A DNA stretch of 64,000 nt, from contig NZ_AWZT01000019.1 of assembly GCF_000472525.1 (NCBI RefSeq), forward strand, positions 1 to 64,000, in the 5' to 3' direction. The stretch's first letter is position 1; each line of letters begins with the position of its first letter. Both the position numbers and the translations under genes were made by a program. The DNA comes from Paraburkholderia dilworthii. Lineage in GTDB: Bacteria; Pseudomonadota; Gammaproteobacteria; Burkholderiales; Burkholderiaceae. Below are positions 18,152 through 25,671 of this stretch, piece by piece. The notes under the pieces are model-generated. The model had not been told where the DNA came from and did not search any database. It worked only from the letters and a program-made list of their open reading frames with translations.

Positions 18152-18802
18152 ATGAATACATCGACTGCCCGCGCCATCGTCGTGCGCACTTTGCTCGCGG
18201 CAACGCTGCTCTCTGCAATGGCATGCACGCCACTGCAGGTGCTCACGCATTCGGTCAGCCAGAACGAGGCACGCGTGCCGCCTGGGCGCTACGATCTCGA
18301 CCACGATCATTGCAGCATCACGTTCGACGTCGAACACTTCAAGTATTCGCGCTTCACGATGCGGTTCGACCGTAAGAAAGGGCAGTTGGACTGGAAGGAA
18401 GGCGGCCTTGAGGGCAGCAGCGTGTCCGTTGCGATCGACGCCGCGAGCATCGACACGAATGTGCCGCTGCTCGACAAAATGGTGAAAAGCCCGAGCCTGC
18501 TAGACGTGGAGCGCTATCCGGAAATCCGTTTCGTGAGTACGGGGTTTGAGCGCACCGGCGAATCTCGCGGCACGTTGACGGGCGATCTGACCATTCACGG
18601 CGTAACACAACCCGTCACACTCGATGTCACGTTCAACGGTTTCGCACCCGATCCGCTAACGAAGAAAGACACGCTCGGGTTTTCGGCGGAAGGCCGTTTC
18701 AGCCGCGCGAAGTTCGGACTCGCGACATGGTACCCAGCGGTCGGCGACGATATTCACGTGCGCATTCAGGCCGAGTTTGGCAAAACGCCCGCAGGCGCCT
18801 GA
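18152..18802 (+). CDS. YceI-family periplasmic protein
   Basis: 216 residues from MNTSTAR, chosen for its GGAAG upstream and the signal sequence that follows. The N-terminal hydrophobic stretch ends in LLSAMACTP; the Cys there could be a lipid site although the lipobox is imperfect. The mature part is a YceI lipocalin-like barrel: YDLDHDHCSITFDVEHFKYSRFTMRF, then LTGDLTIHGVTQPVTLDVTFNG. YceI proteins bind isoprenoid lipids such as polyprenyl chains. It is divergent from the TetR gene. No partner cytochrome b561 is adjacent. Confidence 0.92.
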   Translation: MNTSTARAIVVRTLLAATLLSAMACTPLQVLTHSVSQNEARVPPGRYDLDHDHCSITFDVEHFKYSRFTMRFDRKKGQLDWKEGGLEGSSVSVAIDAASIDTNVPLLDKMVKSPSLLDVERYPEIRFVSTGFERTGESRGTLTGDLTIHGVTQPVTLDVTFNGFAPDPLTKKDTLGFSAEGRFSRAKFGLATWYPAVGDDIHVRIQAEFGKTPAGA

Positions 18803-18819
18803 GCACGCTGCGGGCGTTT
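18783..18819 (+). terminator. Possible terminator hairpin of yceI
   Basis: A perfect 12-bp stem, AAACGCCCGCAG with CTGCGGGCGTTT, separated by 13 bases. It overlaps the yceI stop codon and ends in only three T residues, so it is a weak intrinsic terminator candidate. Confidence 0.45.
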
Positions 18820-18842
18820 GCGACACGACAAGCAGTTGTGTC

Positions 18843-19874
18843 CTATGCCGAAGTCCAGTCGAGAATGACCTTGCCGCTTTCGCCGGAGAGCATGGTCGCG
18901 AACGCCTGCTGATAGTCGTCGACCTTGAAATGGTGCGTGAGGATCGGCGACAAATCGAGACCGCTCTGCAGCATCGCGACCATCTTGTACCAGGTCTCGA
19001 ACATCTCACGTCCGTAAATGCCCTTGATTTCGAGGCCTTTGAAAATCACCTGCGTCCAGTCGATCGCCGTTTGCGCGGGCGGAATACCGAGCAGCGCGAT
19101 TTTGCCGCCGTGGTTCATTGCTTCCAGCATGCCGGTGAACGCGTCCGGAACGCCGGACATTTCGAGGCCAACGTCGAAGCCTTCGGCCATGTGCAGGTCG
19201 GCCATCACGTCGCCCAACGATTCACGCGAGACATTCACTGCACGCGTCGCACCCATCTTGCGCGCGAGTTCGAGCCGATAATCGTTGATATCGGTGATCA
19301 CGACGTTGCGCGCGCCGACGTGCCTGGCAATCGCCACGGCCATGATGCCGATCGGCCCCGCGCCTGTGATCAGCACGTCTTCGCCGACGAGATTGAACGA
19401 GAGCGCGGTGTGCGTGGCATTGCCGAACGGATCGAAAATCGCCGCGAGGTCGTCGGAGATTTCAGGCGGAATCTTGAACGCGTTGAACGCCGGAATCACC
19501 AGATACTCGGCGAACGCACCTTCGCGATTTACGCCGACACCCACCGTATTGCGGCACAAATGCCGGCGCCCAGCGCGACAGTTGCGGCAAAAGCCGCAAG
19601 TGATGTGCCCTTCACCCGACACACGGTCGCCAATCGAAAAGCCGCGCACTTCCTCGCCCATGTCGACGATTTCGCCCACGTATTCATGACCGACATGCAT
19701 CGGTACGGGAATCGTTTTTTGCGCCCAGTCGTCCCACTTCCAGATATGAATGTCGGTGCCGCAAATAGCGGTGCGCTTGATACGGATCATTACGTCGTTA
19801 TGGCCGACTTCGGGCACCTTGACGTCAGTGAGCGTGAGACCGGGCGCGCGTTCGAGTTTTGCCAATGCTTTCAT
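18843..19874 (-). CDS. tdh: L-threonine 3-dehydrogenase
   Basis: 343-residue zinc-dependent medium-chain dehydrogenase that oxidises L-threonine to 2-amino-3-oxobutyrate with NAD+. The catalytic zinc ligand region CGTDIHIW, HVGHEYVGEI, the four-Cys structural zinc lobe (CGFCRNCRAGRRHLC) and the nucleotide fold ITGAGPIGIMAVA are all present. It lies 12 bp after kbl, which encodes the next enzyme, forming the standard kbl-tdh operon. Length matches the family. Confidence 0.97.
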   Translation of the reverse strand: MKALAKLERAPGLTLTDVKVPEVGHNDVMIRIKRTAICGTDIHIWKWDDWAQKTIPVPMHVGHEYVGEIVDMGEEVRGFSIGDRVSGEGHITCGFCRNCRAGRRHLCRNTVGVGVNREGAFAEYLVIPAFNAFKIPPEISDDLAAIFDPFGNATHTALSFNLVGEDVLITGAGPIGIMAVAIARHVGARNVVITDINDYRLELARKMGATRAVNVSRESLGDVMADLHMAEGFDVGLEMSGVPDAFTGMLEAMNHGGKIALLGIPPAQTAIDWTQVIFKGLEIKGIYGREMFETWYKMVAMLQSGLDLSPILTHHFKVDDYQQAFATMLSGESGKVILDWTSA

Positions 19875-19886
19875 ATGCGTCCCGTT

Positions 19887-21086
19887 TCAGATGACACCCA
19901 GTTCGCGGCCGACGCGCGCGAATGCATCCACGGCGCGGTCGATCTGTTCGGTTGTGTGCGCCGCGCTCATTTGCGTGCGGATGCGCGCGCGGCCCTTCGG
20001 CACAACGGGGAACGAAAAGCCGATCACGTAGACGCCTTCGTTCAGCAACGCATCGGCCATTTTCGATGCGAGCTGCGCGTCGCCGAGCATGACTGGAATG
20101 ATCGGATGCTCGCCGGGCACGAGCGTGAACCCGAGCGCGCTCATCTTGTCGCGAAAGTGCGCACCGTTTTTGCGCACACGCGCGCGCAGTTGCGCGCCTT
20201 CGTCGCTTGCGAGCAATTCGAGCACTTTCAGCGATGCAGCAGCGATGCTCGGCGTCAGCGTGTTCGAAAACAGATAGGGGCGCGACCGCTGGCGCAGCAA
20301 GTCCACGATTTCCTTGCGCGCGGCGACGTAGCCGCCCGATGCGCCGCCGAGCGCTTTGCCCAGTGTGCCGGTGATAATGTCGACGCGCGACAGCACCCCG
20401 CAATGTTCGGGCGTGCCGCGCCCGTGTTCGCCGACAAAACCAACGGCGTGCGAATCGTCGACCATCACGAGCGCGCCGTAACGATCCGCGAGATCGCAAA
20501 TGCCGGCCAGGTTGGCGATGATGCCGTCCATCGAAAACACGCCGTCTGTCGCGATCAGCGTATAACGCGCGCCGACCGCGGCGGCCTCCTGTAGCTTCGC
20601 TTCGAGATCGGCGAGATCGTTGTTCTTGTAGCGAAAGCGCTTGGCCTTCGAGAGTCGCACGCCGTCGATAATGCTGGCGTGATTCAACTCGTCGCTGATG
20701 ATGGCGTCGTTCTCGTCGAGCAGCGTTTCGAAGAGACCGCCGTTGGCATCGAAACAGCTTGAGTAGAGAATGCAATCGTCAGTTTGCAGAAATTCGGCGA
20801 GCGCTTCTTCGAGTTGCTTGTGCACGGTCTGCGTGCCGCAAATGAAACGCACCGACGCCATGCCGAACCCGTCGTTGTCGAGCCCTTGTTTTGCGGCCTC
20901 GATGAGCCGTGCGTCATTGGCCAAACCGAGATAATTGTTCGCGCAAAAATTCAGCACGCCAGTACCGTTGGCGAGCCGAATGTCAGCCGATTGCGGGCTG
21001 GCGATCACGCGCTCGCTTTTGAAGAAACCATCGGCGCGAATCTGCTCCAGGGTGCCGCGCAGATGAGCGAGGTATTGGTCACGCAT
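19887..21086 (-). CDS. kbl: 2-amino-3-ketobutyrate coenzyme A ligase
   Basis: 399-residue PLP enzyme of the alpha-oxoamine synthase family. It cleaves 2-amino-3-oxobutyrate with CoA to glycine and acetyl-CoA. Visible are FCANNYLGLAND near the N-terminus, VDDSHAVGFVGEHGRG, and the PLP lysine in ITGTLGKALGGASGGY. It is first in the operon with tdh and divergent from an XRE-cupin regulator 163 bp away, whose operator probably lies between them. Confidence 0.97.
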   Translation of the reverse strand: MRDQYLAHLRGTLEQIRADGFFKSERVIASPQSADIRLANGTGVLNFCANNYLGLANDARLIEAAKQGLDNDGFGMASVRFICGTQTVHKQLEEALAEFLQTDDCILYSSCFDANGGLFETLLDENDAIISDELNHASIIDGVRLSKAKRFRYKNNDLADLEAKLQEAAAVGARYTLIATDGVFSMDGIIANLAGICDLADRYGALVMVDDSHAVGFVGEHGRGTPEHCGVLSRVDIITGTLGKALGGASGGYVAARKEIVDLLRQRSRPYLFSNTLTPSIAAASLKVLELLASDEGAQLRARVRKNGAHFRDKMSALGFTLVPGEHPIIPVMLGDAQLASKMADALLNEGVYVIGFSFPVVPKGRARIRTQMSAAHTTEQIDRAVDAFARVGRELGVI

Positions 21087-21195
21087 GAACGAGACTCCTG
21101 AGTGAGTGACAGACGAGGCAACACATCCACCGCCTTGGGTGCTTTCAATATAGGCGGAGACGAGACGGCCTGCTATAGTTGGCTGTCAGTTCTAT

Positions 21196-21227
21196 CGGAA
21201 ATTTTCGTTTTTTCGAACGAAATTCCG
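21196..21227. promoter_or_regulatory. Inverted repeat between kbl and its divergent regulator
   Basis: CGGAAATTTTCGT and ACGAAATTCCG form an inverted repeat with one base of slippage around a short AT-rich centre, about 110-140 bp upstream of kbl and 23 bp before the regulator gene. Position between divergent genes suggests an operator for the XRE-cupin protein controlling both itself and kbl-tdh. Binding is inferred. Confidence 0.5.
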
Positions 21228-21249
21228 GTATGTCGAACAACTTTAAACG

Positions 21250-21888
21250 ATGGGTCAGGAAATGGCAAGTTTGGGTATCCGCCGTGCGACGACTGGCGCC
21301 GCGTCCGCTCCCAATGCAATGGCGGCTCCGGCAATCGCGGCGCCGCCGCGCGTCGGCGAGCAGATTCAGCGTTTGCGCGCCGAACGGCGCATGACGCTCG
21401 ACGATCTGTCGCGTGCGGCTGGCGTGTCGAAATCCATGCTTTCCGAGATTGAACGCGACAAGGCGAATCCGACGATTGCGGTGGCCTGGCGGCTGACCAA
21501 CGCGCTCGGCGTCAGTCTCGATTCGCTGTTTGCGCCGCAAAAGACGCCGGAGGCGATCACCGTCGCCGGTCCGCACGAGATTCCCACGCTGAGCGGGCAT
21601 GAGTCGAAATACCAGTTGCGGGTGTGGGGGCCGATCGAGCTGGCGGGCAAGTTCGAGTGGTACGAGTTGACGCTTCAGCCGGGCGGGGCGCTGGTATCGA
21701 ACGCGCACGAACCCGGCACGCGCGAACATCTGACGGTGCTGCAAGGGTCGATCGAGGTCGAGGCAGCCGGCGCCACGAAGCGACTCAAGGCGGCGGACAC
21801 TGCGCGCTATGTCGCGGACGAGCCGCATGCTATCCGCAATGCCGGCAAGGGCGAGGCGAAAGCGTTGCTGGTGGTGATTCACGGCTGA
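21250..21888 (+). CDS. XRE-cupin transcriptional regulator
   Basis: 212 residues: an Ala/Pro-rich start, a Cro/CI-type helix-turn-helix (about 38-92, MTLDDLSRAAGVSKSMLSEIERDKANPTI) and a C-terminal cupin (about 120-212, PGGALVSNAHEPGTREHLTVLQGSIEVEA). This architecture senses small ligands, often amino acids or their products. It is divergent from kbl-tdh, so it is the likely regulator of threonine breakdown here. A second in-frame Met four codons in is possible. Confidence 0.9.
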   Translation: MGQEMASLGIRRATTGAASAPNAMAAPAIAAPPRVGEQIQRLRAERRMTLDDLSRAAGVSKSMLSEIERDKANPTIAVAWRLTNALGVSLDSLFAPQKTPEAITVAGPHEIPTLSGHESKYQLRVWGPIELAGKFEWYELTLQPGGALVSNAHEPGTREHLTVLQGSIEVEAAGATKRLKAADTARYVADEPHAIRNAGKGEAKALLVVIHG

Positions 21889-21968
21889 GCCCAGCTTCGT
21901 TCCGCGACTGCGTGAAGTCGTAAGACGCTCGCAGACGGAATCACGAAGCGTTCAGGTTGCGTCGAATA

Positions 21969-21984
21969 CTGTATGTTTGTACAG
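21969..21984. promoter_or_regulatory. LexA (SOS) box
   Basis: CTGT-N8-ACAG with flanking TA on both sides gives a near-perfect 20-bp palindrome of the proteobacterial LexA consensus. It lies 25 bp upstream of the start codon of the following gene, where LexA would block transcription. Confidence 0.85.
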
Positions 21985-22009
21985 TATAGGATATCGACTG
22001 GAGCCGATA

Positions 22010-22408
22010 ATGAACGACCTGACGACCGAGCCAACCGACCGCGGTCTGGCTGCGCTGCGCTATCAAACTGCGGCGCGCGATCTCGAATATATCGTCCGCA
22101 ACATCGCCGCGCGCTATATCGTGCGGCAGGTGCCGCTTACCTGGCGCCTGCTTCACGCAATCGAAGCCGAGGCGCTTGCGGACCTCGGATTTGCCAGCCG
22201 GCATGACGCGCTCATGCTCGGTCTGTTCCAGCGGCCGTCCGACCTTCCTTATCCGGAAACCGACGAAGCGGTGGACTTCGGCATGTCGACCGCGTTGCCC
22301 GCCGTATTCGCGTTCGCCGTCTCAGCCTACGAGCAGGCGGCTCAAGGCGCCGCGCAACGGACATCCCAACATGCTGCGCCCAGGCGAGTGCGCGCTTGGG
22401 GCGGCTGA
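22010..22408 (+). CDS. Unknown protein under probable SOS control
   Basis: 132 residues from MNDLTTEP, chosen because GGAG lies seven bases upstream and because this start places the LexA box just upstream. I do not recognise the family. The protein is soluble and helix-rich, with a central segment IVRNIAARYIVRQVPLTWRLLHAIEAEALADLGFASRH and an Ala-rich, basic C-terminus (APRRVRAWGG). There is no signal peptide or metal-binding motif. Its place next to the origin module and behind an SOS operator suggests a role when DNA is damaged, such as cell-cycle or replicon control, but that is inference. Confidence 0.8.
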   Translation: MNDLTTEPTDRGLAALRYQTAARDLEYIVRNIAARYIVRQVPLTWRLLHAIEAEALADLGFASRHDALMLGLFQRPSDLPYPETDEAVDFGMSTALPAVFAFAVSAYEQAAQGAAQRTSQHAAPRRVRAWGG

Positions 22409-22570
22409 GCGTCGGGTTCGTGGTCGAGCCTACAGTGTGCGCAACTAACTGAAAGACAGCATGGGCGAATCAGCACAATTCGCGTGCCGTCGATGAACCG
22501 GATCCGGCCGCACCGCTCTTGCCGGAGCCCAGTTGACAGGCGTTTCACGAGGAAGCCAGATACGGCGGAG

Positions 22571-22611
22571 TCCTGAAACCTCTCACGTTTGGGGTCCCGA
22601 ATTTCCTCACC
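22571..22611 (-). repeat. Outlying iteron-like repeat cluster 3
   Basis: Two copies start at 22571 (TCCTG-N6-CTCACG, one mismatch) and 22595 (TCCCG-N6-CTCACC), 24 bp apart, in the reverse orientation to the origin array. They sit between the convergent SOS-box gene and the KfrA-like gene, about 1.6 kb from the main array. Confidence 0.8.
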
Positions 22612-22635
22612 TTTGACCGCGGTCCGGCCGTCGCT

Positions 22636-23841
22636 TCAGACAGGTGCCGAAAGCGAGCCGCTGGACAAAAACTGGCTCACCGCTTCAAGCCGTGAATTGC
22701 CGAGCCCGGACGAGTGCTCGCATTCCGGACATTGCAATTCAAACCGGTGATCGACCTGCGAAAGTTCCGGCTCACCTTCGTCGCACTTCGGGCAACGCAG
22801 CGGCAAGCGGACATGGCCGTCCGCCGCAGTGCCGATGGTCCGCAATTCGTCGCTCCTGAGCCGGCCGGTTTCGACGAGCGAGCACAGCAGACCGCCGATC
22901 GCCGGATCGATACCTTGCTGGCTGCGCAGCGCCGCGACCTCTTTTGTCAGCGCGTCGACCTCGTCCGATTGTTCGCGTAACTGCGCGTCGAGCCGGTCGC
23001 CGCGCGCCTTCGCCGCCGCAAGTTGCTGAATGAACTCGAACTCCTTGCGGCTCGCGTCGCGCACGCCCGACTGATAGGTCGCGGCCATGCTGCGCAACGA
23101 ATCCAGTTCGACGAGCATCGGTTTCACCCGGCGCTCGGCTTCCGCGACGGCGTCTTTGATCTGCTGCGCGTAATGTTCCGTGCTTTGACGCAGTTCGATA
23201 TGCAGGGCGTCGATGCGATCACGCAGCGTTGTGTTGGTCGCCTGCTCGGTGTCGAGGCGTTGGCGAAGTGTTTCGTTCTCATTCTCCAGCCGACGCACCG
23301 TTGCCTGGAGGCCTTCATGGTGAGCGGTGCCGTGCGTGGTGACGCTCGACAGTTCGTTTTCCAGCGCCCGAACTCGCTCCCACGCAGTTTCGGCCCGTTG
23401 CTCGCTCCGCCTGATTGCGTCCTCGGAAGCGTCGCGGCGAATTTCGGCGTCGCGTGCACGTTGTTCCGCTGCGGCGATTTGCGCGCGCGCTTCCTCGCGT
23501 TCGGCGTCCAGGGTAGTGCGGGCTTGTGCGACAGCTTCTTCGAAAAGTGCGCCGAGCAGTTCTCCCGCGCGTTCCTCCAAAGCTTTTGGGATGGCTCCCG
23601 CTCCCACCTTGATCCGCGACACGTTGCGGATACGTTCCCAGAAGTGGTCGATGTCTTTTGGTATGTCGCTCGCGCTGCCGGTTTGGGTCAGGTCGCGCAC
23701 CGCAGCCATCGATGGGCGGACGCCCAGATCGAAGAACAATCGCTTGCAGGCGTGTAGGGACAATTCCTGGCGGCGGCTGCCGCGCGTTCGCATGGCGTCA
23801 AGTTCCTGACGGATAGCTTGGCGTTCGTCGTCCTGATTCAT
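22636..23841 (-). CDS. KfrA-like DNA-binding coiled-coil protein with C-terminal zinc ribbon
   Basis: 401 residues from MNQDD, preferred over a Met six codons earlier because GAGG precedes it at good spacing. The N-terminus (about residues 10-110) matches the plasmid replication-region DNA-binding domain of KfrA. A long coiled coil follows (about 90-330), dense in Glu, Arg, Ala and Gln. The C-terminus has CPKC and CPEC pairs (Cys350, 353, 371, 374), a zinc ribbon not usual in KfrA. KfrA proteins are autoregulators that coat DNA and aid plasmid stability. Location at the left edge of the origin supports a role in replicon maintenance. Confidence 0.85.
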   Translation of the reverse strand: MNQDDERQAIRQELDAMRTRGSRRQELSLHACKRLFFDLGVRPSMAAVRDLTQTGSASDIPKDIDHFWERIRNVSRIKVGAGAIPKALEERAGELLGALFEEAVAQARTTLDAEREEARAQIAAAEQRARDAEIRRDASEDAIRRSEQRAETAWERVRALENELSSVTTHGTAHHEGLQATVRRLENENETLRQRLDTEQATNTTLRDRIDALHIELRQSTEHYAQQIKDAVAEAERRVKPMLVELDSLRSMAATYQSGVRDASRKEFEFIQQLAAAKARGDRLDAQLREQSDEVDALTKEVAALRSQQGIDPAIGGLLCSLVETGRLRSDELRTIGTAADGHVRLPLRCPKCDEGEPELSQVDHRFELQCPECEHSSGLGNSRLEAVSQFLSSGSLSAPV

Positions 23842-23986
23842 AAAGGCCTCGATCGTCATAAACCGAATGAATCATAACAATTTACGTATCAGTTGCTACA
23901 TTTTTCTTTCGTTACTTTTTCCTTGGGGTTCGATATGCCGTGGAACTGCCACTTTGTCTGCGCAAAGTCGTATGGGGAGGGTTTTT

Positions 23987-24073
23987 TCGTGAAACAAAAC
24001 TAAGAACCACGGGCAACCGATTGTAAATGAAGACATTTTATGGCGTTGGCCTTCACACAGCATTGTTTCACGA
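23987..24073. repeat. 11-bp inverted repeat upstream of the KfrA-like gene
   Basis: TCGTGAAACAA at 23987-23997 and its exact reverse complement TTGTTTCACGA at 24063-24073, 65 bp apart. The arms resemble half of the GTTTCACGTGAAAC parS of main chromosomes but are separated. They may be a paired operator for the KfrA-like protein or an origin element. Confidence 0.5.
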
Positions 24074-24221
24074 TGCGCAACTAGCCAGCCGCTTAGGGGT
24101 AAGCGTCTATCCGAGGGGCTCTCCAATGCTAGAGAGTAATAAAAGTAAACACCCTTGAACCCATGTTAAAAGCGTTAACGCCTCGGCAAAAGCTTGCCTG
24201 GCGGGGCTTTTGGCGGAGCAA

Positions 24222-25552
24222 GGTGAAGCTTTTCGGGAAGCTTGGTGAGGTGCTGCGGGAATCTGCAGTGATGAGGTTCGGGAGACACGGTGAGTAGGTC
24301 CGGGACAGTTCGTGAGCGGGTTCGGGAGGCCCCCTCGTAACGCGGGTCAGTGCAAGGTGAGATTTTGCGGGAGTTCATCGGCCGCAAGCGTCCGACAGCG
24401 CGAGACAGTGATCGCTCACGCGGTCGTAGCGAAGGTGAGCGCTTTCGGGACGGTCGCGGCGCGGCCGTTTTACCCATATTTGGCGTCCCAAAAAAGCCGA
24501 GGTGAGCGAAGACAGGAGCAAACCCGAACGGAAGGTGAGATTTTACGGGGCTTCACAGCCCGTTTTGCCTCAGTTTCGGGCGATGCAAGCTGTCAGGTGA
24601 GCCTTTGCGGGAGGCGCTTGCGGCCAAGGCACCGCTCCGTACATGACGAGGGCAGCCTGTGCGGCGATTATCCGATGCAAAGGTGAGGAAATGCAGGAGC
24701 GGTTGCTGACATTGCTCGCGGCTCGCCAAAATTCGAGGCCCACCAGCAAAAGGTGAGACTTTTCGGGAGGGATTGTGGCCGATTTTAAGGGTAAAGGTGA
24801 GCTAATCCGGGGACGCGAGGCGCTTTGTTGTCCGCGAAAGACCAGCGGACGGGACGTTCCTCTCCATCTGCTCGATAGTACATAAATGGCTAGGGTGAGA
24901 GTTTTCGGGAGTATCAAGTCCTCGAATGCGGGCTGGAGCCACCGGCAAGACAGCGTTAAGGTGAGACTTTTCGGGACTCGCGAGGCTTGGCGTTCATGGT
25001 ACGACGGTACTCGATGACGATATAAGTCGTTGAAGATTAAGGATAAAACGTCTCTTTGTTTTCTAAGGTGAGGTTTTTCGGGAGGGGATGCCGGCGCGCT
25101 TTACCGGTGCAGCGTTGCTCGTCAGGTGAGATTTTCCGGGACTGCTTGATGCCGATTGTCAGCGGTTGCACCTAGGAAACCCGCGCCGTCCGGAGCATTG
25201 AACTTGATCAACGGTGAGCTTTTACAGGAAGCAGCGGACGAACTAGGCGCCTGACGCCGGGTGCACGGCGCAATTTTGCTCCGTTCGGGTGGTGCCGATC
25301 TGAGCTTTTGGCCACGGTGCGGTAGCACGCGCGTTGGGGAGCCAGTCGGCCAGCGAACCGTCCGTTTGTCGGCGTGTAGGTTCTCGCCCGAGCAACGCAG
25401 CGGAAAACCCGAAAATTATTTGAGGTGAGAAGATTCGGGATGAGACGCTCCCCTTTGAGCCGACGTCAAAAACGTGGTGATTTTCCCTAACCCGTGACAT
25501 TAAAGGATCGCCGGAACCTGGCGTGAAACGGCGAAGGTGAGGGTTTTCGGGA
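24222..25552 (+). repeat. Origin iteron array
   Basis: About 19 copies of GGTGAG-N6-CGGGA, best form with AC/AT/AG plus TTTT in the centre. Starts: 24222, 24244, 24289, 24311, 24356, 24434, 24501, 24534, 24596, 24682, 24752, 24796, 24894, 24960, 25067, 25125, 25213, 25424 and 25536. Most carry A or AA before the core and G after it. Copies at 24501, 24682 and 25213 have CAGGA. All point toward repA. Eleven of 18 start-to-start distances are within one base of a multiple of 11. The sites are the likely binding sites of RepA. Confidence 0.9.
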
Positions 25553-25671
25553 GTTACCGGAGGTGAGTCCCGCCGCGTACACACGCTTCACCCGCAACGG
25601 TGAGAGCGATGCTATAGACGTGTATCACCGCAGTCGGTATGCTTTCGCCAAATCTCTCCCTGACCAGACGC

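Larger units (their letters stand above)
23842..25671. other. Replication origin region of the replicon
   Basis: About 1.8 kb without genes between the KfrA-like gene and repA. The left third (23.86-24.19 kb) is AT-rich with T and A runs and an 11-bp inverted repeat. The remainder carries about 19 direct iterons running up to 86 bp before the first possible repA start. AT-rich islands lie near 24.87 and 25.02-25.07 kb. No perfect DnaA box was found inside; a cluster lies at 32.8 kb. The arrangement of iterons followed by a Rep_3 gene is the standard theta-replication origin of iteron plasmids and Burkholderia secondary chromosomes. Confidence 0.85.

Noticed and set aside
18777..20594. 605-residue open frame antisense to tdh-kbl
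   Set aside because: The opposite strand encodes two well-known enzymes with all catalytic motifs; this frame is shadow.
24501..24517. Degenerate iterons with CAGGA (24501, 24682, 25213) as separate motif class
   Set aside because: They keep position and orientation of the others; counted as weak copies rather than a new element.
24222..25552. CRISPR array
   Set aside because: Repeats are only 17 bp, the centre six bases vary, and spacers range from 5 to about 190 bp. This fits initiator-binding iterons, not CRISPR.
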